Translations under genes and position numbers: made by a program
In this document: positions 30,824 to 40,010 of the stretch, piece by piece
How the letters are laid out: every line of letters starts with the position of its first letter
How positions within the stretch are numbered: the first letter of the stretch is position 1
Source: Thiemannella venezuelensis
GTDB lineage: Bacteria > Actinomycetota > Actinomycetes > Streptosporangiales > Streptosporangiaceae
Direction: 5' to 3'
Assembly: GCF_014203605.1 (NCBI RefSeq)
Contig: NZ_JACHJJ010000020.1
Location: 108,091-172,090, forward strand
DNA: 64,000 nt
The notes under the pieces: generated by a model
Databases searched by the model: none
What the model was told of the DNA's origin: nothing
The model's input: the letters and a program-made list of their open reading frames with translations, nothing else

Positions 30824-31795
30824 TCAGGTGGTGGCCGCGAGGGGCTCCTCGCCCGCGGCCGCCAGGATCTCCTCCGGCGACGCCGCCCCGGACAGGGCGA
30901 GCGAGGCGTTCTCCCGCACCTTCCGCTCGATCAGGTCCAGGATGGGGCCGCGCAGGTCCACGTGCTCGAACCCGCCGAACGCGGGGAAGGAGTTGGTCTC
31001 CAGGATGACCGGGCCGTCCGCGCCGCGCAGCAGGTCGGCGCTCATCAGGTCGAGGTCGGCCGCGCGGGCCGCACGCTCGACGACGCTCACCTCCTCCTCC
31101 GTCAGCTCGACCGGACGGCACACGTCGCCGGGCCCGTTCGAGCGGAAGTCGCCGGGACGGCCGCCCGTCTGCTCGACCGCCGCGACGAACCTCCCCCCGA
31201 TGACGATCACCCGGTGGTTGAGCCCCGCCGCCTCGGCGACGAACCGCTGCACCAGCAGCGGGATCCCCCGCTCGCGGATCGAGGCCGCCTTGGCCAGCAG
31301 TTCGCCCTCCTCCCGGGCGAGGGTGACCTCGGCCCCCCGCGCCCCGTCCGGCTGCTTGAGCACGACGGGGTAGCCGTACTCCCGGGCGAACAGCCGCAGC
31401 TCCCGGTCGTTGGGGCAGAAGGCGGTGGCGGGGGTGGGGACGCCGTGCGCCGCCAGCCGGACGTGTGTGGCGAACTTGTCGGCCGAGCGCAGCACGGCGC
31501 CCACCGAGTTGAGGTGCGGGATGTCCTCCTCCACCGCGCCGAGGACGATGAGCCCGTCCAGGGCGTCGGTGGACATCTGGTGGATGATCCCGTCCACCTC
31601 CAGCGGGACGCCGCCGGCGCAGAGCCGCGGGCCGCTGCCGTCGAGCGCCACGCTCAGCTCGTTCCACGGGGCGACGCGCGGCAGGTGCCCCCGGCGCAGC
31701 GCCCCCTCCTCCAGGTATCTGATGTCATCGTTCGCCGGACCTTCGCCAGTTATGATCAGCAAGCGGAGTCCGGAGCCGTTTACCCCTTTTTCCAT
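30824..31795 (-). CDS. RimK-like ATP-grasp ligase
   Basis: 323 residues. ATP-grasp features are the nucleotide-binding Lys in YPVVLKQPDGARG near residue 140, LVQRFV, and the metal-binding ILETNSFPAFGGFE near residue 262. RimK-type enzymes join amino acids to carboxyl groups using ATP; possible roles include ribosomal-protein tailing, LysX-like amino-group protection or peptide tailoring. The ATG is preceded by ACGGAGAG on the minus strand. It is divergent from the ABC exporter pair. Confidence 0.85.
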   Translation of the reverse strand: MEKGVNGSGLRLLIITGEGPANDDIRYLEEGALRRGHLPRVAPWNELSVALDGSGPRLCAGGVPLEVDGIIHQMSTDALDGLIVLGAVEEDIPHLNSVGAVLRSADKFATHVRLAAHGVPTPATAFCPNDRELRLFAREYGYPVVLKQPDGARGAEVTLAREEGELLAKAASIRERGIPLLVQRFVAEAAGLNHRVIVIGGRFVAAVEQTGGRPGDFRSNGPGDVCRPVELTEEEVSVVERAARAADLDLMSADLLRGADGPVILETNSFPAFGGFEHVDLRGPILDLIERKVRENASLALSGAASPEEILAAAGEEPLAATT

Positions 31796-31998
31796 ACTCT
31801 CCGTATTTCCGTGATTACATAAAGTGATATCCCGTCGGAAGCAACGGTTCTCCCCCTCCAGCGGGACGCCTCCGGCCCGCCTCCCCCGGCTCCGCCGTAC
31901 GGAAAACCGTTTGACGGCCCCCTTAGCCTTAACGGGCTCTTCGCCTGGGAATGGTGAAGGGCGTCAACTGAAGACCGTGAGGAGCGTGCTGCCTGCCG

Positions 31999-33876
31999 AT
32001 GCCCCCTGATACCGAGTCCACCGGCCCAGAACCCCGCACCCGACAACCCCGCACCCGATGGCTCCGCCGCCCACGCCTCACCAGGATGGGCTCGCTCTGG
32101 CGGATGAAGTCCTATCTCCGCCCCTATTCCGGCCGCCTGACCGCCATCTGGCTGACGTCCTTCACCGGAATCGCGATCGGCATCGCCATCCCGCTGGTCG
32201 GAAAGCAGATCGTCAACGGCCCCGTCGCCCGCGGCGACACCGGCGCCCTGTTCCCCCTGGCCCTGCTCGCCCTGGCGCTGGGCGCGGTCGAGGCACTGTT
32301 CGTCCTGGTACGCCGCTGGCTGCTCGCCGACGCCGTCATCGGCCTGGAGACGGCCATCCGCGACGACCTCTACCGGCACCTGCAGCGGCTGCCGATGAGC
32401 TTCCACGGCGCCTGGCAGTCCGGCCAGCTGCTGTCACGCGTGACGACCGACCTGTCGACCATCCGGCGGTTCCTCGGGTTCGGCATGCTCTTCCTCGTGC
32501 TGATCACCGTGCAGATCACCGCGGTGACCGTGCTGCTGTTCCAGATGTACTGGCCGCTCGGCCTGCTGGTCGCCGGATCGGCGGTGCCGGTCGTGGTCGT
32601 CTCGATGCGGTTCGAGAAGGGCTACATCGCCATCTCCAGGCAGGTCCAGGACGAGCAGGGCGACCTGGCCACCGTCGTCGAGGAGTCCGCGGGCGGCATC
32701 CGCACGATCAAGGCGTTCGGCCGCGGCGGGCACGTCTTCGACGTCTTCGACGACGGCGCGCGCAAGGTCTACCGGACCTCGATGGAGAAGGTACGGCTCT
32801 CCGCGAGGTTCTTCACCTTCCTGGAGGTCGTCCCGAACCTCACCCTCGCCCTCGTGCTGCTGCTGGGCGCGCTCGCGGTCGGCTCGGACCGGCTGCTGCC
32901 GGGCGACCTGATGGCGTTCACCGTGCTGATGCTCCAGCTGGTGTGGCCCATCTCCTCGCTCGGGTTCATCCTGGCCATGGCGCAGGAGGCCATGACCGCG
33001 GCGGACCGGGTGGCGGAGGTGCTCGACACCGACCCGGACATCGTCGGTGGCGCGAAGGCGATCGACCGGCCCCGCGGCCACCTGCGCTTCGAGGGGGTGG
33101 AGTTCCGCTTCCCCGGCGCGGCCGAGCCGGTGCTGCGCGACGTCTGGCTGGAGGTACGGCCGGGCGAGACGGTCGCCGTCGTCGGCGCCACCGGGTCGGG
33201 GAAGACCACGCTGACCTCGCTCGTCCCCCGGCTGCACGACGTCACCGCGGGACGGGTCACGATCGACGGCCGGGACGTGCGCGACCTGCCGCTGCCCGTG
33301 CTCCGCTCGCTGGTGGCCACGGCCTTCGAGGAGCCGACGCTGTTCTCGATGAGCGTCCGGGAGAACCTCGCGCTGGGCAGGCCCGACGCCACCGACGAGG
33401 AGATCGAGGCCGCCATCGAGGTGGCGCAGGCCGGCTTCGTCCACGGGCTGCCGTGGGGACTGGCGACCCGGATCGGCGAGCAGGGGATGTCCCTGTCCGG
33501 CGGCCAGCGCCAGCGGCTCGCCCTGGCCCGGGCCGTCCTGTCCCGGCCGAAGATCCTCGTGCTGGACGACACGCTGTCGGCGCTGGACGTCGAGACGGAG
33601 GCCCTGGTGGAGGAGGCGCTCCGGCGCGTGCTGCGGGACGCCACCGGGATCGTCGTCGCACACCGGGCCTCGACCGTGCTCCTGGCCGACCGGGTCGCGC
33701 TGCTGCTGGACGGCACGGTCGCGCACGTCGGCCGGCACCACGAGCTGATGGCGGCGGTGCCGGAGTACCGCGCACTGCTCTCCGCCGGACTGGACGCCGA
33801 CGACGCGGACGACGACGCGGACGACGGCCTCGACGACGACCTGGACGGGCTGGACGCGGAGGGGGCGCTGCGGTGA
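31999..33876 (+). CDS. ABC exporter half-transporter, degenerate ATPase site
   Basis: 625 residues: six-helix exporter membrane domain (about 35-330) and ATPase domain (about 350-590). Walker A is GATGSGKTTL and the signature LSGGQRQRL, but the residue after Walker B is Asp (LVLDDTLSA) where a catalytic Glu is usual, and the Q-loop reads AFEEP. This is the non-catalytic half of heterodimeric exporters of the TM287/288 or BmrCD kind. The C-terminal tail is strongly acidic. The stop overlaps the GTG of the partner gene by 4 bp. Substrates of such pairs are drugs, lipids or peptides. Confidence 0.93.
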   Translation: MPPDTESTGPEPRTRQPRTRWLRRPRLTRMGSLWRMKSYLRPYSGRLTAIWLTSFTGIAIGIAIPLVGKQIVNGPVARGDTGALFPLALLALALGAVEALFVLVRRWLLADAVIGLETAIRDDLYRHLQRLPMSFHGAWQSGQLLSRVTTDLSTIRRFLGFGMLFLVLITVQITAVTVLLFQMYWPLGLLVAGSAVPVVVVSMRFEKGYIAISRQVQDEQGDLATVVEESAGGIRTIKAFGRGGHVFDVFDDGARKVYRTSMEKVRLSARFFTFLEVVPNLTLALVLLLGALAVGSDRLLPGDLMAFTVLMLQLVWPISSLGFILAMAQEAMTAADRVAEVLDTDPDIVGGAKAIDRPRGHLRFEGVEFRFPGAAEPVLRDVWLEVRPGETVAVVGATGSGKTTLTSLVPRLHDVTAGRVTIDGRDVRDLPLPVLRSLVATAFEEPTLFSMSVRENLALGRPDATDEEIEAAIEVAQAGFVHGLPWGLATRIGEQGMSLSGGQRQRLALARAVLSRPKILVLDDTLSALDVETEALVEEALRRVLRDATGIVVAHRASTVLLADRVALLLDGTVAHVGRHHELMAAVPEYRALLSAGLDADDADDDADDGLDDDLDGLDAEGALR

Positions 33877-35762
33877 GCGGTCAAACCACCACACAGGGGA
33901 CGCAGGACTGGCGCGGCGTGGCCGCCGAGGACCGGGACGAGGTCCCGGAGCAGGTGTCGTTCCTGCTGCGCGACCGCTCCCGGCGGCTCCTGGCCGATCT
34001 GCTGCGGCCGTACCGGCGCCGGATCGCCCTGCTCGTCGCGGTCATCGTGGTCTGCAACGCCGCCTCGCTCGCCATCCCCCTCCTGGTGCAGGTGGGCATC
34101 GACTCCGGCATCCCGCCGATGCGGGCGGGCGAGGGGCCGGGCACGCTGCTGGCGGTCGTCGCGGCGGCGCTGGCGGCGGCGGTGACCCAGGCGGCGACCC
34201 GGCAGGCCTTCCTGACGATGGCCGGGCGGATCGGCCAGGGCATCATCCTGGAGCTGCGCCGGCGGGTCTTCCGCCACTTCCAGCGGCTCTCGCTCTCCTT
34301 CCACGAGGACTACACCTCCGGCCGGGTCGTGTCCCGGCTCACCTCCGACATCGACGCCATCTCCGAGATGCTCCAGTCGGGCTTCGACAGCCTCGTCACG
34401 GCCGTGCTGACCCTGGCCGGGACCGCGGTCCTGCTCCTCGTCCTGGACGTGCACCTCGGCCTGGTCGCGCTGCTGCCGCTCCCGGTGCTGCTGCTGTTCA
34501 CCCGCTGGTTCCGGCGGCAGTCGAGCATCGCCTACCGCCGGACCCGGGAGACCGTGGCGCTGGTGATCGTGCACTTCGTGGAGTCGATGACCGGCATGCG
34601 CGCGGTCCAGGCCTTCCGCGGCGAGCGGCGCAACCAGGAGATCTTCTCCCGGCTCAACGCCGACTACCGGGACGCCAACATCCGGAGCATGCGCCTGATC
34701 GCGGTCTTCATGCCGGGCGTCAAACTGATCGGGAACGTCACGATCGCCGCCGTCCTGTTCTACGGCGGGTGGCTGGCCATCGACGGCCAGGTCACGGTGG
34801 GCGTGCTCACCGCGTTCCTGCTCTACCTGCGCCAGTTCTACGAGCCGATGCAGGAGATCAGCCAGTTCTACAACACCTTCCAGTCGGCCGGGGCCGCGCT
34901 GGAGAAGCTCTCCGGCGTGCTGGAGGAGCGGCCCGCGGTGGCCGAGCCGCGCGAGCCGGCGGCGCTGGAGCGGCCCCGGGGACGGCTCCGCTTCGACGGG
35001 GTGGAGTTCTCCTACCTGGACGGCACCCCGGTGCTGCCCCGGCTGGACCTGACGGTCCCGGCGGGGCAGGTCGTGGCGCTGGTCGGCGCCACCGGGGCGG
35101 GCAAGACCACGCTGGCGAAACTGGTCGCCCGGTTCTACGACCCGGGCGCCGGCCGGGTGCTGCTGGACGGGGTCGACCTGCGGGACCTGTCCGAGGACGC
35201 GCTGCGCCGGGCGGTCGTCCTGGTGACGCAGGAGAACTTCCTGTTCACCGGCTCGATCGCGGACAACATCAGGTTCGGCCGCCCCGGCGCGGACGCGGAC
35301 GAGGTCGCCGCGGCGGCCCGCGCCGTCGGCGCCCACGGTTTCGTCTCGGCCCTCCCCGACGGCTACGACACCCAGGTCGGGAAGCAGGGCGGCCGCCTGT
35401 CGGCGGGGCAGCGGCAGCTCGTGGCGTTCGCCCGCGCCTTCCTCGCCGACCCCGCCGTGCTGATCCTCGACGAGGCCACCTCCAGCCTGGACGTGCCCGG
35501 CGAGCGGCTGGTGCAGCGGGCCATGCGGACGATCCTCACGGACCGGACCGCCCTGATCATCGCCCACCGGCTCTCGACCGTCGAGATCGCCGACCGGGTG
35601 CTGGTGATGGACGGCGGCCGCATCGTGGAGGACGGCCCGCCCGCCCGGCTCATCGCGGAGGCGGGCCGCTTCGCCGGCCTGCACCGGGCCTGGCTGGACA
35701 GCATCTCCCACCGCGGCCCGGGAGGGGCCCCGGATCTCCAGGAGTCACCCGGGCGGAACTGA
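33873..35762 (+). CDS. ABC exporter half-transporter, catalytic partner
   Basis: 629 residues, starting at GTG 33873 in the GTGA overlap with its partner; the much longer open frame upstream is a shadow. The membrane domain (about 45-345) has six helices. The ATPase has canonical Walker A (GATGAGKTTL), Walker B with catalytic Glu (LILDEATSSLD) and switch His (IIAHRLST); its signature is LSAGQRQ, with Ala for Gly. Together with the upstream gene it makes a heterodimeric exporter with one active site. A 14-bp stem terminator follows directly. Confidence 0.93.
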   Translation: MSGQTTTQGTQDWRGVAAEDRDEVPEQVSFLLRDRSRRLLADLLRPYRRRIALLVAVIVVCNAASLAIPLLVQVGIDSGIPPMRAGEGPGTLLAVVAAALAAAVTQAATRQAFLTMAGRIGQGIILELRRRVFRHFQRLSLSFHEDYTSGRVVSRLTSDIDAISEMLQSGFDSLVTAVLTLAGTAVLLLVLDVHLGLVALLPLPVLLLFTRWFRRQSSIAYRRTRETVALVIVHFVESMTGMRAVQAFRGERRNQEIFSRLNADYRDANIRSMRLIAVFMPGVKLIGNVTIAAVLFYGGWLAIDGQVTVGVLTAFLLYLRQFYEPMQEISQFYNTFQSAGAALEKLSGVLEERPAVAEPREPAALERPRGRLRFDGVEFSYLDGTPVLPRLDLTVPAGQVVALVGATGAGKTTLAKLVARFYDPGAGRVLLDGVDLRDLSEDALRRAVVLVTQENFLFTGSIADNIRFGRPGADADEVAAAARAVGAHGFVSALPDGYDTQVGKQGGRLSAGQRQLVAFARAFLADPAVLILDEATSSLDVPGERLVQRAMRTILTDRTALIIAHRLSTVEIADRVLVMDGGRIVEDGPPARLIAEAGRFAGLHRAWLDSISHRGPGGAPDLQESPGRN

Positions 35763-35774
35763 CCGCACCCCCGA

Positions 35775-35814
35775 GGGCCCCGCGGCGGCGGTCGCCGATC
35801 CCGCCGCGGGGCCC
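35775..35814. terminator. Bidirectional hairpin terminator
   Basis: GGGCCCCGCGGCGG (35775-35788) and CCGCCGCGGGGCCC (35801-35814) form a perfect 14-bp GC stem with a 12-nt loop, between the convergent ABC exporter and response regulator genes. It can serve both strands. Confidence 0.8.
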
Positions 35815-35840
35815 GCGCGGGCGGCCGCGCACAGGACCGC

Positions 35841-36497
35841 TCAGAGCAGACCCCGGTCACGGGCGTAGATCGCCGCCTGGGTGCGGTCGCGCAGCCCGAG
35901 CCTGCCGAGGATGCGGGAGATGTGGTTCTTGACCGTCCCCTCGCTGAGGTAGAGGCTCTCCGCGATCTCGCGGTTGGTCGCGCCGCGGGCGACCAGCCGG
36001 AGCACCTCCGTCTCACGGCCGGTCAGCGCCGGGTCCGTCCGGTCGTCGGGCGGGGCGGCGGCCCCGGGGCGGGTGAGCGCGGAGGCCAGGCGCGCCGCCG
36101 CCGCCGGGTCGAACTGCACGACACCGGCGTGCGCGAGCCGGACGGCGGCGGCGAGCTCCCGCGCCGGGAGGTCCTTCAGCAGGTAGCCGCTGGCGCCCGC
36201 GCGCAGCGCCTGCACGACGTACTCCTCGTCGTCGAAGGTGGTGAGCATGACCACGCGGCAGGCCGGGGCGCGCCGCCGAAGCTCCGCGACGGCGCTGACC
36301 CCGTCCATCACGGGCATGCGGACGTCCATCAGGACCACGTCCGGCCCGAGCTCCACCGCCTTGTCGACGGCGTCGCGGCCGTCGGCGGCGGTCCCCAGGA
36401 CGGTGATGCCGTCCTGGATGCCGAGCAGCGAGGCGATGCCCTCGCGGATCAGCCGCTGGTCGTCGGCGACCAGGACGCTCACCTGCTCACCGGCCAT
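35841..36497 (-). CDS. NarL/LuxR-family response regulator
   Basis: 218 residues. The receiver domain (1-120) has VLVADDQRLI, the phosphoacceptor in VVLMDVRMPVMDG near residue 56, and the conserved Lys in YLLKDLPA. The LuxR-type HTH (about 150-212) contains LTGRETEVLRLVARG and TVKNHISRILGRLGL. It is encoded 50 bp downstream of its histidine kinase on the same strand, so the two form a standard operon. Target genes are unknown; the membrane protein gene upstream of the kinase is a candidate. Confidence 0.94.
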   Translation of the reverse strand: MAGEQVSVLVADDQRLIREGIASLLGIQDGITVLGTAADGRDAVDKAVELGPDVVLMDVRMPVMDGVSAVAELRRRAPACRVVMLTTFDDEEYVVQALRAGASGYLLKDLPARELAAAVRLAHAGVVQFDPAAAARLASALTRPGAAAPPDDRTDPALTGRETEVLRLVARGATNREIAESLYLSEGTVKNHISRILGRLGLRDRTQAAIYARDRGLL

Positions 36498-36547
36498 GGC
36501 CCGCCTCCCGCGCGGGACCCGGGAAACCGCCGATCATGCCGTGCCCC

Positions 36548-37705
36548 TCATGCCGTGCCCTCTCGCGGGATGGTGACCGTCAGGCGGGTGCCGGTCCCCG
36601 GGCCGCTGTCGAGGTCGACCCGGCCGCCGACGAGCTCGGCCCGCTCCCGCATGCCGAGCAGGCCGAACCCCTCCCGCCCGGGCGGCAGGCCCGTGCCGTC
36701 GTCGGCGACCGTCAGCCGGGCGCCGGACTCGTCGAAGGCGACGGCGACCGAGACGCGGGTGGCGCTGGCGTGCCGCCGGGCATTGGTGATCCCCTCCTGC
36801 GCCGCGCGGTAGAGGGCGGTGAGCGTCGGGACGCCGTACCCGCTCTCGTCGCCGGTGAACTCCAGCGTGACGGCCACCCGGCCGTCGTCGGCCTGGCCGT
36901 CCACGAGGTCGGCGAGAGCGGTGGAGAGGCGGAACGGCGCGGGCCCGGCGCGCAGCGTGCGGACCGAGTGCCGGACGTCCTCCAGAGCCCGCCTGGCCGA
37001 GCGGTGCGCGTCGTCGAGCGCGCGCTGCGCCTGCGCCGGGTCGCGGTCGCGGAAGGCCGTGGCCTTCTCCAGGAGCACGACGACGGCCGTGAGGTGGTGA
37101 CCGAGGTCGTCGTGGATGTCACGGGCGACCCGGTTGCGCTCGGCCGCGGCCGACAGCTCGGCGACCTGGGCGGAGTAGGCGGCGAGCCGCCGGTTCGACT
37201 CCTCCAGCCGTGCCCTGCCCCGCCGCTCCTCCACCGCCGTGGCCGCCATCGCGATGGCCAGGACCAGTCCGACGCAGAACATCAGCAGGTCGGTGATCTG
37301 CTCCACGTCGGTGTACCAGCCGGGAGCACCGAGCGCGTAGCCCGCCGCGGCCAGCCCCGCGCAGCCCACGGCGAGCACGACGGCGACCGTACGGCCGAAG
37401 GCGAAGTAGGCCGTGAACGGCACCAGGACGAACAGCACCCGCGACAGCCCCGAGCCGTCGGCCGCGGCCGCGGCGGCGAACAGGGCGACGCGCGCGCAGA
37501 GCAGCGCGGCCGCGGGCCACGGCGGGGTGCCGCCGGGCCGGATCCTGCGCTCGACCAGGTCGACGGCGAACAGGGCGGCGAGAGCGCCGGCGAACTGCGC
37601 CGGACGGGTGGTGCCGAGGCCCGCCAGCCCGGCGTACAGGCCGGACGCCAGGACCGTGCCGTAGAGGACGGGCGAGACCCAGGGGACGGGCCGCATGGGG
37701 GACAC
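36548..37705 (-). CDS. Sensor histidine kinase, HisKA_3 family
   Basis: 385 residues. The N-terminal half (about 10-160) is a run of about five hydrophobic segments without a large outer loop, so sensing probably occurs within the membrane, as in LiaS/DesK relatives. The phosphoacceptor His is in RVARDIHDDLGHHL near residue 193, and the HATPase part has ITNARRHA, VADDGTGL and GFGLLGMRERAEL. It is the partner of the response regulator 50 bp downstream. Confidence 0.93.
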   Translation of the reverse strand: MSPMRPVPWVSPVLYGTVLASGLYAGLAGLGTTRPAQFAGALAALFAVDLVERRIRPGGTPPWPAAALLCARVALFAAAAAADGSGLSRVLFVLVPFTAYFAFGRTVAVVLAVGCAGLAAAGYALGAPGWYTDVEQITDLLMFCVGLVLAIAMAATAVEERRGRARLEESNRRLAAYSAQVAELSAAAERNRVARDIHDDLGHHLTAVVVLLEKATAFRDRDPAQAQRALDDAHRSARRALEDVRHSVRTLRAGPAPFRLSTALADLVDGQADDGRVAVTLEFTGDESGYGVPTLTALYRAAQEGITNARRHASATRVSVAVAFDESGARLTVADDGTGLPPGREGFGLLGMRERAELVGGRVDLDSGPGTGTRLTVTIPREGTA

Positions 37706-37822
37706 GGTGCCAGCCTACGGCCGCCGCGCGGCGCGGCCCGTGGCGGGGAGGGCTCGCGCCGCCCGGCGGGCACGGCCGGCGGGCCGCAGGGCGCGCCGGC
37801 CGGGCATCCTGTGCCGCACGGC

Positions 37823-38437
37823 CTAACGACCGCCCGCCGGCACCGCCGGGACGCCCTGCGGCCCGGCCGAACCGGCCGGCGCCGCCGCGGACCACACCGA
37901 CGCCGAGAGCCAGACCAGCACCGCGCACACGGCGACGTGCACCGCGCTGGTGAGCGGGGTGTCGGGCAGCGGCGCCAGCGCGGTCAGCAGCACGAGCGAG
38001 ACCATGTAGGCCCACGCCGCCGGGCGCGGGAACACCCGGGCGCGCAGCATGGACACGCCGAACAGCACGGTCCCGACGACGAAGACCCCGATGCCGCCGA
38101 ACACCGCGATCCTGGTGGGACCGGCGAGCAGGGCCGTGGCGACCGGCCCGTCCAGATAGAAGATCACCAGGTTCAGCGCGAAGGACACCCCGGCGAACAG
38201 CCCGAGGCCGATCAGGTTCACCGCGTACGCCACGGCGCCGAATCGTCCGGCCGCTGCGCTCTGGTGCAGGTAGAAGGCGGTCAGCGCGGGCGTGCCGAGA
38301 ACCGCGCCGAGGCCGATGACGAAGCTCGTGGCGGTGGTCTCACCGGTGAACGCCTCGACGGCGCCGGGCACTCCGATGGACAGTCCCAGCAGGACTCCGC
38401 AGGCCGCGCCGTAGCGCGCCAGCCATGATGGGGGCAT
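37823..38437 (-). CDS. Six-helix membrane protein, unknown function
   Basis: 204 residues, starting at the ATG at 38437, chosen for the AAGGAG RBS and because the longer frame adds only Arg/Pro-rich sequence. About six hydrophobic segments cover nearly the whole chain, and short loops contain no motif I recognise. It lies 117 bp upstream of the histidine kinase on the same strand; it may belong to the same regulon as a sensed or regulated membrane component. Its length and helix count would also fit a small DUF-type integral membrane protein. Confidence 0.72.
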   Translation of the reverse strand: MPPSWLARYGAACGVLLGLSIGVPGAVEAFTGETTATSFVIGLGAVLGTPALTAFYLHQSAAAGRFGAVAYAVNLIGLGLFAGVSFALNLVIFYLDGPVATALLAGPTRIAVFGGIGVFVVGTVLFGVSMLRARVFPRPAAWAYMVSLVLLTALAPLPDTPLTSAVHVAVCAVLVWLSASVWSAAAPAGSAGPQGVPAVPAGGR

Positions 38438-38589
38438 TCGAGGACTCCTTGTCCGTGACGGGCGGGGGAACAAGCCGACCCTAGGAGCGGCGGGCGGCGC
38501 GCCGGGAGTGCCGGGCGGCCTCACCCCCGGCCGGAGGTCACGGGCGGCACGCGTGCCGGGCCGTGCCGGACGGCACGTGTCCTCCGGCA

Positions 38590-38644
38590 CGGCTCCGGGA
38601 CGGCTCCGGGACGGCTCCGGGACGGCTCCGGGACGGCTCCGGGA
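38590..38644. repeat. 11-bp minisatellite, 5 copies
   Basis: Five perfect end-to-end copies of cggctccggga, followed by a broken sixth. The array is non-coding. Eleven bases is close to one helical turn, so every copy presents on the same DNA face. Confidence 0.95.
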
Positions 38645-38776
38645 CGGCGGGACCCGGCCGGGACCGCCTCCCCCGTGCCCTCGTCACGGATCGTGTCCGG
38701 GCCCTTTTCCTCAGTAGCGGTTTTCCTCAGCAACGACCGATGTGCGCCGAATAGGCGGCCGACAACAGCACAAGCG

Positions 38777-38830
38777 CGCAGACCACCGTTCGCCCGCGGG
38801 TCTGCGTCGAGCACCGGCCGGTGGTCTTTT
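38777..38830 (+). promoter_or_regulatory. Mutually exclusive hairpins resembling an attenuator
   Basis: CGCAGACC (38777-38784) can pair with GGTCTGCG (38799-38806). The overlapping GACCACCG (38781-38788) can instead pair with CGGTGGTC (38819-38826), which is followed by TTTT (38827-38830). Both stems are perfect 8-mers and share GACC, so only one can form at a time. The second has terminator form. It lies about 105 bp before the CHAP gene start. Confidence 0.45.
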
Positions 38831-38868
38831 CGCGCCCGAGGACACCCCGGACGGCCCCCTCGGTCGGC

Positions 38869-38890
38869 GGGAGCCCCCACCCCATCGTGA
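38869..38890 (+). promoter_or_regulatory. Leader motif GGGAGCCCCC...CATCGTGA (copy A)
   Basis: GGGAGCCCCC (38869-38878) and CATCGTGA (38883-38890) precede the CHAP protein start. The same two blocks precede the secreted DPBB-like protein at 46659-46698, there separated by a hairpin. A shared 5' leader element for two wall-associated genes is inferred. Confidence 0.4.
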
Positions 38891-38934
38891 GGCCCCATCC
38901 GCGCAGCGGGCGGCAGGAAGAAGGGGACGTATCT

Positions 38935-39810
38935 TTGTCCGTTCTGTCGCGTGTCGCGTACCGCGGGGGCCTGTCCGCCGGGCTCGCCGTCGCCGGTGCC
39001 ATCGGCTTCGCCGTCCTTCCCGCCGGAGCGGCGGCCGCCGACGTCCCGGGGATCACCGACGAGCAGTCCGCCCCGGCGCCCTTCGCGGAGATGCAGGCGC
39101 GGATCGCCGAGATCGAGACCGAGCTGCAGGCGCTCCAGGATCCGTCCGCGTTCGCGCAGCCGCAGACCACGCGGAGCACGGGGGCCGCGGAGAACGCGGG
39201 GAGCACGGGGACCACGACGGCGGACCGGGCGCAGCGCGCGGAGATCCCCGGCCTGACCCCTCGGACGGCGGCGCAGCAGGACCCGTCCCAGGCCCTGGAG
39301 ACCCTGGAGGCCCTGGCCTCGGGAGGGCAGAGCCAGGGCACGGCGGCCTCGGGCGGCTCCCGGGTGCAGCAGGTCGTCTCCACCGCCCTCGGCAAGGTCG
39401 GTGAGGGCGAGGACACGAACGGCACCTCCTTCTACGGCAAGTGGTACGACAAGCACACCAAGCAGAGGGGCTTCGCCGCCGCGCCCTGGTGCGACATGTT
39501 CCTGTCCTGGGTGGCCGTCCAGCACGGACTGCAGGAGCAGATGGGCGTCTTCGCCTACACCCCCTGGCACGCCGAGTGGTTCAGGAAGCAGGGCCGGTTC
39601 GACCGTACGCCGCGCGTCGGCGACCTCGTCTTCTTCGACTGGGGCGGTTCCAAGAGCATCTCGGCCATCGACCACATCGGGATGGTGACCGGCGTCAACT
39701 CCGACGGCACGGTCTCCACGGTCGAGGGCAACGTCAGCGACAAGGTCGTCACCCGCAAGCGCGGCATGGGCACCATCGTCGGCTTCGGCCACCCGGCCTA
39801 CGAGGGCTGA
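38935..39810 (+). CDS. Secreted CHAP-domain protein (putative peptidoglycan hydrolase)
   Basis: 291 residues from TTG at 38935, chosen because AGGAAGAAGGGG lies just upstream and the protein then begins with a clean signal peptide (about 1-33, ending GAAAADVP). A linker with Ala/Gln/Thr repeats follows. The C-terminal CHAP domain (about 145-290) has the catalytic Cys in AAPWCDMFLSW and His in IDHIGMVTG, with VEGN as the polar residue. CHAP enzymes cut peptide cross-links of peptidoglycan as amidases or endopeptidases outside the cell. The structured leader in front suggests regulated expression. Confidence 0.87.
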   Translation: MSVLSRVAYRGGLSAGLAVAGAIGFAVLPAGAAAADVPGITDEQSAPAPFAEMQARIAEIETELQALQDPSAFAQPQTTRSTGAAENAGSTGTTTADRAQRAEIPGLTPRTAAQQDPSQALETLEALASGGQSQGTAASGGSRVQQVVSTALGKVGEGEDTNGTSFYGKWYDKHTKQRGFAAAPWCDMFLSWVAVQHGLQEQMGVFAYTPWHAEWFRKQGRFDRTPRVGDLVFFDWGGSKSISAIDHIGMVTGVNSDGTVSTVEGNVSDKVVTRKRGMGTIVGFGHPAYEG

Positions 39811-40010
39811 CCCGGCGGGCCGGCGCGGGAGCCGTACCCGACCGGTCCTCCACCCCGGTTCACGAGGCGCGATCACTCTCCGTTGCATATCATTCACTTG
39901 GCGTTCCAGCGTGTCCCGCACCCGGCGACGTCCCCGTCCCGCGTGCGGGCGCGCCGGAGCGCCGCCAGTGCCAGGAGGAGTGCTCGACCCGAATCCGGCA
40001 GGTGAACCGC

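Larger units (their letters stand above)
38438..38934. other. 497-bp intergenic region between divergent genes
   Basis: This is the longest gap in the window. It holds the promoter side of the leftward membrane protein gene, an 11-bp minisatellite (38590-38644), a pair of mutually exclusive hairpins (38777-38830) and the leader motif just before the CHAP gene (38869-38890). I see no credible coding frame in it; the short frames on either strand lack RBS and codon bias of their own. Confidence 0.7.

Noticed and set aside
38650..38934. c-di-AMP (ydaO) riboswitch before the CHAP gene
   Set aside because: Context fits, but I cannot find the conserved ydaO core; only alternative stems and a short motif are supported.
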